This document shows, piece by piece, positions 35,323 to 48,000 of a DNA stretch of 64,000 nucleotides. Below the pieces are notes generated by a model. The model worked only from the letters and a program-made list of their open reading frames with translations. It was not told where the DNA came from and did no database searches. Positions within the stretch are counted from its first letter, which is position 1, and each line of letters opens with the position of its first letter. Location of the stretch: contig VZTG01010621.1 in NCBI GenBank assembly GCA_013397845.1, forward strand, positions 186,001-250,000, read 5' to 3'. Origin of the DNA: Melanocharis versteri (taxonomy: Eukaryota > Chordata > Aves > Passeriformes > Melanocharitidae). The position numbers and the translations under genes were made by a program.

Positions 35323-35979
35323 GCATGCAGAAAGCCATTTGGAAAGGTCAAGGCAAATCACTTTTTCTCTTATCACCTCCACCTCTGTAGAGACACTGAT
35401 TCTCGGAACTTGTAGGAGGAATATTCTGGTTTGGCTTTCAAAAATTAGGTAAATATAAACAGAATATTGTTCTGCATATTCTCAGAAAGAGGCATCAATC
35501 TGCGTGCTTGGACAGTCTTTACTTTTGTTGTCTTTAGGGCTGCATTTAAAGAATTGCCTTGTCATTCCTGTCAAATAAAATACGTATGAGATAGAGTCCA
35601 AAATAGTAATTAAGCTATTGGTGATTTTTTTTTTTTCTTCCTCTCCTGGAATAGAAGATCTTTATTAAACGGCTGGAGCAACTTCATATTTTGATTTATT
35701 TCAGCCATTTTTATGAAGACTAGTCCCACAAAGAATTCTAGAAAATACATGTTAGCATGTTTGTGTTACACATTTGTGTCCAGACTTCAGCACGTCTGTT
35801 CATAGACCCACAGGGAGTTATCCTTGTGTCTCTAGGATTCTGGAGGAGGGAACTCGAGAACGGGGAGTCTCTGTATGATTATTTATTTGTTTGGATTTTT
35901 TTCTAACAAAACCACACTATGAACTCAGCATCCTGTACTACAGCAATGTGGTGACAGCAGATAAACTTATTTCAGGTGG

Positions 35980-36360
35980 CAAGTTACAAATAGCAGTTCT
36001 GACTGAAAAGACAACTTGAATCTATTAATGAGTATAACTGGTTAATTACATTGCCTCAGGTCTGCTTTATGCTCTTATCAAATATGAACAAGACCTCTCT
36101 TCATTGCTCATGAATGAAAATGTATTAAACTGCTAATTGTTGCAGTTACTTTTTATGGAAGAATCAGTAAATGAAGTATTCTGAGATTAGTTTCAGGTCT
36201 ATCCTGGATTATCGTATTCTGCAGACAGGACATCATTATATTAAAGATAGAGCATTTTATTGGACTCATTTGCACACTGCTGTGATTTTTCAAACAGATG
36301 AGGTTTGACCTAACTCTGCTCCCATTGGATCTGTCCATTATCAATGATGCTGTGAGTCTG
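35980..36360. promoter_or_regulatory. Candidate conserved non-coding element
   Basis: A non-repetitive stretch with dense homeodomain-like cores (CTATTAATGAG near 36,022, GGTTAATTACATTG near 36,041, CTGCTAATTG near 36,130) and Oct/HNF-like ATGAAT words. The inference rests on motif density only, in AT-rich DNA where such words are common. Confidence 0.25.
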
Positions 36361-38832
36361 TGATTTTATACTTAAATTGCTTTTTATTGTTTCCATTTTT
36401 CTGCCACCTAAAGAAAAAGATAATGCATGAAATAAATTGCACTGATAAAATATAGAAATTAAAAACTTTTGGAAGACTTGTAAAAGTCTCTTTTTTTTAA
36501 TCTGTAAGTTAAACTTATTTCTGACCTGACTGCCACCTTTGTTTCCAGTTCTGACTTTTTCCTTCTGTCAATCCCTGTCAGCTCCTTTTGTGACATTGTC
36601 AATTATTTATATGGTCTTAATGAAGACTTTTAAACACTTTTTCACTACTAGGTAAGTCCCAGAGAAGGATTAGAGCCAAGGTCCCCTGAGCACACAGATT
36701 AGTGTATGAGTTCATGGAGTTATTTCTCACAGTAAAATTTAACAGGAGATAAATCAGATTTCTGTAGCCATTGGCTGCCTCAGTGGCATTTTGTCTTCCA
36801 GTTTTGGGGATGACTTGTGGTTGCATCCATAAACACTTGGCAATCAACCCCTCACACTTAGTGTGCTTTGATGTGTCTGTATATTTGATTGCACATTGGG
36901 ATCCATCCCCAGCACAGTATAAAAAACTGCAGAAAAAGAAAAGACAAAGAAAAAAAAATCTGACTTTTTTTGTGCCTTTAGATCTTAAATTTCACATAGC
37001 ATAATTTCTCTTCTGCCTGTTGTTCAGACTTAGATTCTTTTTTCTATGTAAATTTTCCTACCACTGTGCTTTTCTTCTCTAACCTGGATGTATGAATTTC
37101 ATGTCTTAATGTCAGACATACTTATAATTTTCAAATTTTCAAGCACTATTCTGCTTGATTATCTTCAGCATTTTGACTTTTACATGTTCTCTTTTTCTTG
37201 CATTGAGTCTGGACAGAGTATTATGAGACATTATTTTTCTCCTTTTTTTTCCAAGTTCTAAAATTTTCTATTTGAATAGCTGCATAATGATAACTGTAGC
37301 AGTTCTCTAATTCAAGCCATCTGCAAAAGTAGTGTCTCCTTGGAAATGCATTAACCTCATCTTGTGGAAATAAAGGAATGTTTGTTGTTGTTTCAAAAGG
37401 ACTCACTTGAAAGAAGAGAAAATCCAGTGTGTGCATATTTAAGCTTTGATTTAAATAGTGATCCTGAACCTTGAAATTTTAAAGGTGGGGTTTTGGAATG
37501 TAAATTGTTAAAATAGAATGATAGGGGGGTTGGATTCCTTTAATTCCAGCAATTTCAAGGGCTAGGGAGGCAAATCCTGAAGGGAGATCCAATCCTTCTG
37601 ATTGCCCACTAGTATAAGAAGATTTTAATTACTATAAAGATTATTGAGGCTGCCATCCTATAAATCAATAATTTTTCCCTCAGTCTGGTCTATGTGAGCA
37701 CAAATACCATCTTTTTCCAAACATTTGTAATTATGCTGAGTTTGTAAGTTCCCAGCACAGATCACTACGGATCAGGGATGCAGTTGCAGTAAATATAAGT
37801 GAATGCCTAACAGTGAAAATGTGTAATTAGATTTTCAAAAAAGGTTATGGCAGTGTTAAAGTGCACAGCAGATGATACTGGCTGTCCCAAAGGCTTGCAC
37901 TTTATCTTGAAAATTGACTTTTAAAAACTCTCTTTTCTTTGTGTGAGATATAACTTACCTTGAAAAATGACCCTGGCACACCAACGTCATAGTGTGTCCC
38001 AATACCATTTTAATTAATGATCTCTAAAGATAATGAGTAATCCTGCATTCCACCAGATTAGTTAAAACAGGGACTTTCAGCTGCAGTTTAAGGCAATGAG
38101 AGTGGCAGAAAGGCTCTGACCGTGTCCCAGTGACTGGGGACAGATCTTGGCTGGCTGTCAGCACTCGGGATCTCTGTCAGGACTGAACCCTTCTCCTGCC
38201 CTTTAATGTCTCCTCAGGTTTTCCATTCTTGTAGGCTTCTGAATAGACTTCTGATGATGTACCTTGTGATCATTTTGTTCCTCTTTCCCTGTGACCCATT
38301 TCTTGCAGAGCTTTCTGTCTGTGTTCAGCAAAACACGCACCCACTTCTCCTTTTCATCAGCCTCTCTTCGTTGCCTTTCTTTCTGTATGCAATTAATTCC
38401 ATATCTATATATTATGTATTTGATCTGGATGTGCGTATTCATTCCACTGAATAGAAACTCTCAAGTACCCTAGTCTGTGATAGCTATAAATTATTCAAAA
38501 TTCCAGTCATAAATTTTAATTTCATTCTGAACAACGTACTAATCTAAGGAGATGTTAAGTAACCTTTGCAATATATGTTGATGTATAAATAGTGGCATTA
38601 ATGCCTCTGAACATTTCAATACGTGTGCCATGGTATCATCCCTTCTCCATCTCTCTCAGTTCTAAAAGCCATTGTTAGCAAATGGAATTTTCTGAGCGAA
38701 TTCTCTGAGCCAGATCCCCATCAGATCTGCTCCACAGCTTAACCTGTTTTCCATTCATTTTGCTTCACGCAGTGCAGGGTTGGGCGTGGAGAGTGTAATT
38801 TTGGTAATTATTATGAAAGAACTATGGAATGA

Positions 38833-38990
38833 TCTCGGATATGGAAGATCTCTGGATGTCTTCTTGTCCAAAACCCAATCAAAGCTTGGCAAACCTTGGT
38901 GTGCTCAGAGCCTTTCCTGGCTGTTTTTTAATATTTCCAGGAACGGTGATTCCACAAACTTTGGGCAACTTATTCCAAATTGTATTTGTG
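38833..38990 (-). mobile_element. Old, diverged CR1 LINE 3' fragment
   Basis: On the plus strand this segment follows the CR1 antisense consensus over its whole length, with many substitutions and small indels. The alignable parts are GGAAGATCTCTGGATG, then a TTGTCCAAAACCC-like block, TGCTCAGAGCCTTTCC, ATATTTCCAGGAACGGTGAT, TCCACAAACTTTGGGCAACT and TTCCAAATTG. The element therefore lies on the minus strand. The heavy divergence marks it as much older than the other copies, and no open ORF2 frame remains. It is easy to miss because the ends are eroded. Confidence 0.78.
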
Positions 38991-40226
38991 AATGATTCCA
39001 GCTCAAAAACAAAGGAAAAGGGCTTTGAAGTATAATTATTAGCAGTCCTGTAGCTTCAAGAGGAGATGTTAGTTTGTGTGAGATCCTCCGTGTGCATGGT
39101 AACAGAAAAGAAAAATCATCTCTGTTTGGACTGATTGAATTTAAGTATAATTTTTGTTACTGTGTAGTAATATTTGAGTTCTCATCTAAGAGTAACAGCT
39201 CTCACAGGTGCCCATCAGCAGAATGCTGCAAGGAATGCACAAGTATTTTGTCTTCTTGTTATGAGTATGAAATGGTCTCACTTGATTTTAAAAAAATCAA
39301 AGCAAGCTTTCCTGTGAGTTGCTGTGAACTAAAACCAAGTGTTTGGAATTCATAGTGCAATTTAGTGTAAGAAAATCAAATAAACCACAGAAAACAGTCA
39401 ATGGCAGGAAGAACAGATAACTCGAAAGTGATCTATTTGGGATGTTTCCTACAGTAACTGTTCAGTGTGATGGGCAGAGGCAGGTTTTACAGTGCACCTG
39501 CCAGGAAGTCTGTACCAAACTCTCAGCTGCTAATGCACCGGTATTAGCAGTGAGAGCCACGACAATTGTTCCATCAATAATCCCTGAGACAGGGTAAAAA
39601 GCAGCGTGCATTGCCCCGTGCAGCCAGCAAATGGAGGCCTGAGAACTGTCTGCTGCATCAAACTGTAAAATAGAATGACTTTTGAAGGTTGAAGTTTATG
39701 AGAGCAGTTCATTATGTGTTCCAAACAATGCTTTATTTTTCTATTGTTTCTTCATTATGTGGATAGGAAGCACTGTAGCAGAAATTGGGCTCGAGGGAAA
39801 CGGTGTCTACCAGTAGTTTAACCTTGTGACATTCCACTAAAAAGCACAGGTTCTTCTGAAATACATAATACATGAACTCCTCTGATTGTTTAGCATTGAT
39901 CAGTACTCAAGTAAATTGAGTTACTCTCCTATTAGCATAAACAGCAAGGCTCTTGTGGGCCTCTCCACCCTCCATGGTAAGAGGCTGAGGGATTTCTGCT
40001 TCTTTTAAACCTGAAGTCAATTTAAAAACCCAACATGGAAAAGCTCTTTACCAAAGGCAAGACAATATTTGGAAGCAGCATCCTTCTCACTGCACAGGTA
40101 TCCATTTCAACTTCAGTGTCCAGGTTTCAGCAGAGATTGGTCCTCAGACTTCTTGCCCTCCATTGTCAGGTCTGTCTGCAATTTTGTTTTCCTCTCTCTC
40201 CATTGGTGTATATATACATTAGACAT
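38991..40226. other. Unique non-coding DNA
   Basis: I see no gene, repeat or transposon signal in this stretch beyond short chance open frames of fewer than 95 codons. Confidence 0.7.
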
Positions 40227-40300
40227 AATTCTGTATGTACAATATAGAGTGTATATTTCTGCTAATTCTGTATGTACAATATAGAGTGTATATTTCTGCT
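40227..40300. repeat. Perfect 37-bp tandem duplication, 2 copies
   Basis: Bases 40,227-40,263 and 40,264-40,300 are identical (each starts AATTCTGTATGTACAA and ends ATATTTCTGCT). The absence of any difference points to a recent duplication, or one kept identical by conversion. The unit carries a TGTACA palindrome. The 37-bp length rules out a coding repeat. Confidence 0.97.
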
Positions 40301-43300
40301 GTAGCATAATTAGGCCGTGTTTCAATGTTTTAATAAAACTTCTCCTCAGAGAAGAAACAATAAAAGCCTGGTTGAGAAGCATATTTCCTTTACTTTATGA
40401 GAACTCACAGGTGAAATCTTTCAAAAGCTTTACAGCTTGTTCTTGAACATCTTTTCCATGTTAACATTTCACCTTTCCCTCCGTTCACCTTTCCAGCTGC
40501 AGAAAGCAAAGTGGCCCAAACGGGTGGAATGTTTCTAATGTAACACAGTCTGATGGAGTCTGCTTTTATCTTCACTTGTACATAATTATAATTGTCAGCA
40601 TTTATTTTTAACTCTCAGCACAGGGTAAGGATGAAATATTATTTTTGAATCAGGGGAACATGCAAGATTAAGGCTGCCCATGTACTAAGAGCATTTCAGC
40701 TCTGAGGGAGGCATTTCTGTCTAAATTAAAGTTTGATGTATTGGGAACTAACTTTGATTTTATAATGTTCTGAGCCAGGCGTCCAGATTATCAAAGGTAA
40801 TTTGCCTATAAGACAGGCAGGAAACATCAAAAAGAACCAAGACTAACTCCTAAAGCTTTAATTGTTCAGCGTCTCTGACAGTTTTGAATCCCTCCTTTCT
40901 GAGCTGTGTCAAACACAGCTTGGTTGTTTCAGGTGATGCATGGACACCTAGAATTGCAGGAGTGTGGGTATCCTAGGGTAGGCCAGGCAGTAAAAACCCA
41001 GTTTTTTGGGTCTTTTTCGTGCACACTGGTGATGCTGAAGCTATTTTTGATACATTTAATGAGATGAGTATCTCATGGATAAGTGGAACTGGGGTATAAA
41101 TAAAAATATGTACTAAAATATAGTATCAGCTATCATTTGCACAGAGTTAACACTTTTGCGTAAAATAATATTGCCAAAATTTAAAAGACACTATGTGTGT
41201 GTACGTATTTGACAGAAGAACTTATGTTGTATCAGATCAGGGAGTTTGGTGTCTTGATTGTTGTTTGCTTCCCAATTTGGTTCTTGCCCGTTGAGTTCCT
41301 AAATATCTTTTGGCTGTTAAATACCTTTCATTCTCCTGTTCAGGCACTCCAGAACTGAGTGGGATAATCAGCAGTGAGATACTGATTTCTGGGTGTACAA
41401 AACCTCTTTTGTGGTTCTGTGAGACAAGCCAGTATCTGTAATTCTTTTTTGGGCTCCCTGAAGTTGATGCTCCTTTAGAGTATGGGTAAAGTCACATTGT
41501 CACCTTGGCCAACAGCAAAACACAACCATGAGAAAAAATGTAAGTGTGGAAACTACTTCTTTTAGCCTGCACTCCAGAGCAAATGGAGAAACAAATAATG
41601 CCCCTTTGGGACCCAAGATTTGTCCAGAGCAGCCATGAGAACACAGCCTTTGGTCTTCACTGTCTTCAGTCTGGGGCTTCAGCTACACCTTGGCGATTTA
41701 TCTGAGGACTAAAAAGGGGGTTTAAAGTCCCCGAGGTCTTGTGGATCATCCTTCTCTTCCTGTCTAAATCTGGTCTCACTGTTCTGCTATCCTGGATCAC
41801 CCGGAGGAATCCATAACTGACAAGTCACTGATGGTGGTTGGCCCCCAATATTTCATTTCTCTGGGCAAAAGGCCTTCAGGTGCTGCTCAGGTGTTGATTA
41901 TTTGTAGATTTTGCTGGGTGAAAGCTGTGGTGCTGGTGAGGGGGTGGGCTGGTCAGGAGGTGCTTCCCAGGAGGGGCAGCTGTGATAAAAGGCCTGCCTG
42001 CTGTGGGAGGAGTGCCAGGAATGGGGAGTCTGAGAGAGGTAAGGATGTTTTTAGCTGTGGATCACTGGGGGGGAATTGCTGGGAGCTGTAACCGTGCTCT
42101 GGGGGATTTTGAGACTTTAACTGGTGGCCTCACTGTGCAAGCTGGAAGCTTTCACACCAGTTGTGTTCCAGGGTTGTGTATCTGTTCCAGCAGTGTTTGT
42201 GGCAGGAATTAATTCTCATCCAGGCAGGGGCACCTTTGCAGGAGGTAGTTCTGGCAGTGTGGGCTCAGGAGAAATTTTGCTGCAGTGGTTTAATTGGCTC
42301 ACGCTGGTGAGGAATTTGAATGTACGTGTAGGAGCGCTTCTGGAATGAGTGTTTGCACAAATAATCCTTGCTGTCCAGGCTTTCAGGAGTTAAATTTCCA
42401 TTCTAACTCATGGAGCTTTCAATTTCCTTTTCCAAATGGTGAAATAGTGATTGTATTTGCCTACAGTGTTCTTTGTTCTTCTCTAGGATGCTGCCTCTTA
42501 CTTATTTCTCTGACATTGAAATATTCTATCTCCAAGTTTCACTTTTTCCAGCCTTGCTCCTCTACTCTGCACTCTCCAGCATCATATATTGCAATATTAT
42601 GGAGTTCCTACTCCTGCCTCGTGTTCATTGCCCTGCATGCACTAAAGTATATTATGATGTAGGATAATAGCACCCATTCATGTAATTCAGTTATTTTGGG
42701 GTGAAGGATTAAATCACTGCTCTGTTGTCTTCCTGTTGAAGTGTTTCAGCTTCGCAGACACAATTTGTTTAGATACTTTTCCTGTTTGATTTATAGTGAA
42801 GCTAAAAGCAATTTCATTGTAGTAGATGTCGTTGAGCTTAGCCTGTTGGTCACCTGTATTTCCCTGCTTCATTCTTGACTCTCTTCTGAACTGAGCATGG
42901 ATAAATGAGCATGGACAGCACAAATGGGAGGTCTAGATATAATTAAATAATTACCCAAGCCTTTTCCATGCATAGTTTTGTTTAGTTTTGTTTTGTTTTT
43001 TTCTTTCCTTGGCAAACCAGAGCTTTGTTATGTACAAAATTCAGCCTTCCCAGTTAGATGATGTGCTTATCAGCCCATTTATTTAGATTTTTTTCATCTA
43101 ATAACTGGCATGTGTTTACACGGCCACAACAAAATGCATTGCATTTTTTTAATAGATTAATTGCAGCTTTCTTGCATTCTATCTGGAGGTGCAAATATAA
43201 AGTCAGAAGGAAGAGGAGTCAAATGCTTGTGGAATTTTACTCTATAGAGAAACCATCTCCCTCACACCAGGTCCATTTCAGCAGACTTCAGAGGGGCACT

Positions 43301-44760
43301 AAGCAAGAGGAAGGTGCTGGATTCCTTATGTCCATAAATCCTGTGAGATTTACAGATGAGCTCAGTCAGATGAGTCAGAAAATAAAAACAGTTATTGGGA
43401 ATGTGCTAATAACAGTTTACTGCCTATATGCCAATATTCCTCTCATCTGTAGAGAGAAAATAATCAACCTCATTAGCATAGTGAGATTTATCAGAGCAAC
43501 TGATGCTTCTGCAATCTGTACATGGCTTTTCATAGGAACAGCTGAGAAATGCTGCCAAGTGTTGATTGATTTGGAGGCTCACAAGAACTTGCTGAAGAAT
43601 CATATTTTTGTTATTTGTTTACTCGAGACCTCAAGTAACCCGTTCTATAAAACTTATTTTAGGAAGGTTAATATCTTCTGAAAGAGTTTTACTTTCAAAG
43701 AGTAAATTATATAAATTTTCAGTCAGGGTGTATCAGAACCAACCTATTCTTAGTACATGTATTTTAAATTATTCTAAAACTGCAAGTGTTTTAGATTATT
43801 GTTTTTAAAAGCTGATTATTAAACTAATTTCGGGTCTAATTCCATTTTGTGCATCTTTACATATGAAGTTTTGGGTTTTTTATCTATTAGTTTAGAGTGC
43901 AGGTGTTTTTAATATTAAACTAAATTAAAAACATATGTTTTTAGCAGTCTGAAATAATGTTTATAATTGACATTGTGTATTGGAATTCGTATTGGAATCC
44001 CTGCTGGGCATTGTATCTGCCCCTCTTTTAGCAGATTACAAAGTCTGAATGTCACAACGTCTTCAAAACTGTCCAGAGGAAATATTTGCTATCTTCTCTT
44101 CACTTCACTTGCAGCATACCTGCTGCCATTAACATTTCTAAAAGGATGAAATGTGCTGGTATAAGATGGACCCAAAGGAGGAAAGCTGGGATGGAACACC
44201 TGGCTCTGGCCATGTTTCTGTCTCTTTATTAAAGTAAGAGAGAATGAACAGATCCCCCAGTTCACCCTGGAACTGGAGGCTACCAAAAATGGAACAAGCT
44301 CATGCGTTCAGCTAATTTGATTGAAGAGTTTAAATAATCACAGTAAATCAAAGTCGTGCATTTTAAAGAGGGACCCAATCACAGAGCTGTGATTGTGGCC
44401 AAGCAGGCACAGCTCTGCAGGCAGCTCTGTGTGTGTGTGTGTGTGGGTGCACAATCACCTGAGAGGAGCTCAGCTCTGATCAGCCCCGCACAGGGACGGG
44501 GGAGTTGGGAGCCTCAGTTTCTGGGAATTGATGGGAAGGTGGAGGCTGGGACAAAGCTGCTCGTATTAAAGCGGAAAACTCGTGCTGGACCAAGACTTGC
44601 CTCTCAACCTTTGTGCCAATGCCCAGCTTGGCCCTGGCAAGCCCAGGGCTGTCACCTTGTCACCTTCCCCCTCCAAACCTGGCTTGGATAAAGGTCGATC
44701 TCCACAGATCTGGGCTGTGTGAAAAGTTTTTTACTTTAGGAAAAAAGTTTTACTTAGGAA
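40301..44760. other. Unique non-coding DNA with one long chance-like ORF
   Basis: No gene is supported. A 207-codon plus-strand frame (43,058-43,681) is one of the two longest in the window but resembles no protein I recognise; see findings. At 41.83-42.35 kb the plus strand is G/T-rich, with overlapping open frames. A (TG)9 microsatellite at 44,428-44,445 is listed separately. Confidence 0.65.
44428..44445. repeat. (TG)9 microsatellite
   Basis: Nine uninterrupted TG units. Confidence 0.92.
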
Positions 44761-44832
44761 TTGGGTTTTTGGTGGGGTTTTTTTTGGTTTTCTTTTTTTT
44801 GTGGTTGGTCGGTTGGTTGGTTGTTTTTTTTT
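44761..44832. repeat. T/G-rich low-complexity tract with (GGTT)n
   Basis: About 70 bases mostly T and G, with TTTTGGGG-like units and a GGTTGGTTGGTT run ending in T10. It abuts the 5' truncation point of a CR1 copy directly. Confidence 0.93.
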
Positions 44833-45012
44833 TCTGAAAGAGTGATGAAGTATTGGAATCATCTGCCTGGGGAGGTGGTGCAGTCACCATCCCTGGCTGT
44901 GTTTAAAACAAGATTGGACGTGGCACTCGGTGCTGTGGTTTAGTTGAGGTGTTAGGGCATGGGTTGGTCTCAATGATCTCAAAGGTCTCTTCCAACCCTG
45001 TGATTCTGTGAT
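44833..45012 (+). mobile_element. CR1 LINE, 3' fragment (plus strand)
   Basis: A 5'-truncated CR1 copy of about 180 bp, the only one here on the plus strand. It starts in the last ~36 codons of ORF2 (SERVMKYWNHLPGEVVQSPS, then a FKTRLDVALG segment) and the frame ends at a TAG at 44,941-44,943, the normal end of ORF2. The 3' tail follows (GGTTGGTCTCAATGATCTC, CTTCCAACCCTGTGATTCTGTGAT) with about one and a half terminal ATTCTGTG octamers. The reading frame of this short piece is intact but lacks all catalytic domains. The 5' end joins a T/G-rich tract. Confidence 0.95.
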
Positions 45013-48000
45013 ATTCCACAGAACAAATATGCAAACTATCCGAGCTGGCTTGGAAACACTTAAAAGATTAATTTCCTTTTAATTATCTTTTTGATCAAAC
45101 TGCTGCAGTCAGCAGCTTTCCCCCAGCGCACAAGGATATTTTTCAGAGAGAAATACCAATAAAAAATAAACCATCAAAACCATATTTGTATCTGAAGTCC
45201 ACCTTTATCTGGCAGTTTAGGAACAAATGCCTTTAGAGTGGAATAGAATTAATACCTTCTCTGCTGATAAATTTCTCATCAAAGCCACACAAATTAAATT
45301 CGAGTGTCTCTTCCAAAGCTTTTCCTCTTCATTACTTGGGCCATAGTTATTTAAAGTTCTCACCAAACTTATGCAAAAGGACATTTTCAGTATTTTTATT
45401 TTCTTAGGCCTGATTAGTGCTGCGTTCCCAATGGATGAGTTTTCTCCCATCTTTATCTTCTTTTTCCATCTTACAAATACTTTTTTTTTTTTCTGCCTGA
45501 ATACATCTATTACACCGTTTTTTCTTTTAAAAAGTGAATCTTCGTCATAATTCATTAGTGCAGCATTCACATAATTTGAATACTTTAAGCAGAATGAGCA
45601 TTTGCTTTGACCTTAGTAAAATAAAAATGATTTTTTTTTTTTCCTGCAGTTTTGAAAAGAACACTTAGTTCTGGACTGGAACTTAAAAGATCTGGCCTAA
45701 ATTCTTGTTTATGACATCTTTTTTAGCATAAACAAATATTTAAGTTTTCTCCTTGCCTTAAGTCTCTATTTTGTTGGTGTGAATATTAATAGTTTCCATT
45801 TTTATGGTAGTTTTAATAGAGAAAATACTCAGGACATATTTAGATGCTGCCATTGTACAGATCATAAATAGATATATACACATATAATTATATAGAGAAA
45901 AACTAGATATGCTTCATGTGTTTAATAGATAATAATTTGGTGTTTATTGCAAGGCAAGACTGAAGAAGAATTTGAAAGCTTTCGAAGATGAAATCTGATT
46001 CTAAATGGGATTTTGATATTTTGTGCTCTGTAGCCCTGCATCATTTAATATTCTGAATTATTTCTAACTACAAATTTGATTATTTTATTGATTTATTCAA
46101 GAAGTTAAGCAGAATGTAGGTTGGATTTTTGAAGTGTAGTACAGTCTTCCAGGTTTTTTAAGTTAAATCCCAATATTTTAAAACATAGTGAAGTTTTCTT
46201 TAATTCTAATTGCCACAAAGCATTGGCAAAGTAAATCTGTGGCCAAAACTGTCAAAATTCTGCTCCCCACTAAGTCATGAAAATATTTGTAAAGATAATT
46301 TCTAAACAATTTAGAAATTCATCAATTTCCCGTTAATTACTTTCTTATCAAGAACAATATTTTGTAAGGTTTCTGTAACGTTATTGGAGATGGGGTCATT
46401 CAGGATGCACCAAGTTTATTAATTTAACAAAAACCCAATTAAATCCAGAATGTTCTGACTTTCCCCAATGAGTAAGGAGAGTCCTCTGAAGTGAATCATT
46501 TGTATTCCAGCAGGAAAAATAATCAAAGCCGGGTGCTGTAACAGGAATAATGATTTCAGCTCCCAGTATCAGCTCCGAGCCATCCTGTGATAACTCCAGC
46601 AGCAGAACCCCTGGTCGAAAAGCTGGATTTATTTACTTTGGGTGCCAAGCAGCTCCAGAGGTCATTCCCTGTCTGCAGGGAAACAGATGTTCATCTGGAG
46701 AGCACCAGCCTCTGCCTGGTTCCTGCACTCTGCTCCGTGCATGGAAATTCCTGTGCAAATGCCTGGGTATAAACGGGTTGTTTTACCCGTGGTGTGTGCA
46801 TTCAGCCAGCCTGATCATCCGAAATAATTCCTGCTGCTTTCGTGGTCCTTTATAAATTATTTTAGCTGTGATTCATGCGGTAACTCAGTGATAAAGATGA
46901 TTTCAGGGTTGTGTTGCAGATACAGAAGGTGTCTCACTGAAAAATAACATTGATTCCTGATAACAAAGTAAGCCTAAATTTTCCTAGTGCAGTGTGTAAC
47001 TCGTTTTTTCTTTAAAATTCTTCCTGTAGGCTTGCTGAAAATTTTCATTATCAGAATTTCTGGATACTTGTTTTGTGTGTCCCTTTTCAGTTTGTGGGTT
47101 CAACTCAGATGCACATCAGAAACTCCATATTGAGCAGTGATGCTGTCCCCAAAATCCTGCTAAAAAACCATGGTGTCTTCAAAAGTCTGCCCTTAAATCA
47201 GAGCTCCTCTCTCTGTATGTTTAACACATTTATTTTTAAGCAAATTAAATTCAACATAGAATTGTAGTCTTTAGTAGTGTGAAGGACAAGGCTTGTAGTA
47301 AAGGTAAATTAAATAACTGTGATTCATTCATTCGTTGGTGGCACAAATTTAAATAATGATTTCGAAAGCATGACCTTGACATGCAGGAATTGGTATCAAA
47401 AAGCATGAACGAAAATGTTGGAATGTGAGAACCTGCCCTGTCTGAAAGTTTGCTCCTTATGAAAGAGGTGACCAGAAGAGGGATGATTAACAATGGACAA
47501 GGGAAGAAAAAGAAAACAAAAACAAAATACTATAAGAACAGAGACTGGCTCAGGTAGGAGAAACGGTGTTCTGCTCTCGTCTTGAAAAGAAAAGTATATG
47601 TCAAAGAAGCAGGAGAAAAATATCAGGAAGCGGCTTCTTGTGGATTTTTGCAGCCCTACATCAGTTTGCCCGAGTGTACATCCGCTGGTAGACTCGTGTC
47701 AGACTGAATAAAGTTCTTAAAATCTCATTGTTTTAACATTTAGTTATCTCCTGCTGCAAGTGTGGTGATTTTTCAGTTTTGTCAGTGACATCTCGAGTAT
47801 TTTCTCTTAGCTAAATGCTACATTGTGGGCAGGCCAGTATTTTCAGGTTCTGATCTGTTTTAGTGCCTCTGGGAGTAAAGGATTGAAACACCTCATTTGA
47901 CTCACGTTGGAAAATTATTCAGTGTACTGTTAAAGTGAACACAGAAATGATTGAACTAAACATTCATATTTGGTGGGATTGTAACAACTCCTGAAACTTA

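Larger units (their letters stand above)
34482..38832. other. Unique non-coding DNA
   Basis: No gene is supported. An A/C-rich low-complexity run (35,263-35,322) and a candidate regulatory island (35.98-36.36 kb) are listed separately. The remaining open frames are below about 106 codons and unlike known proteins. Confidence 0.7.
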
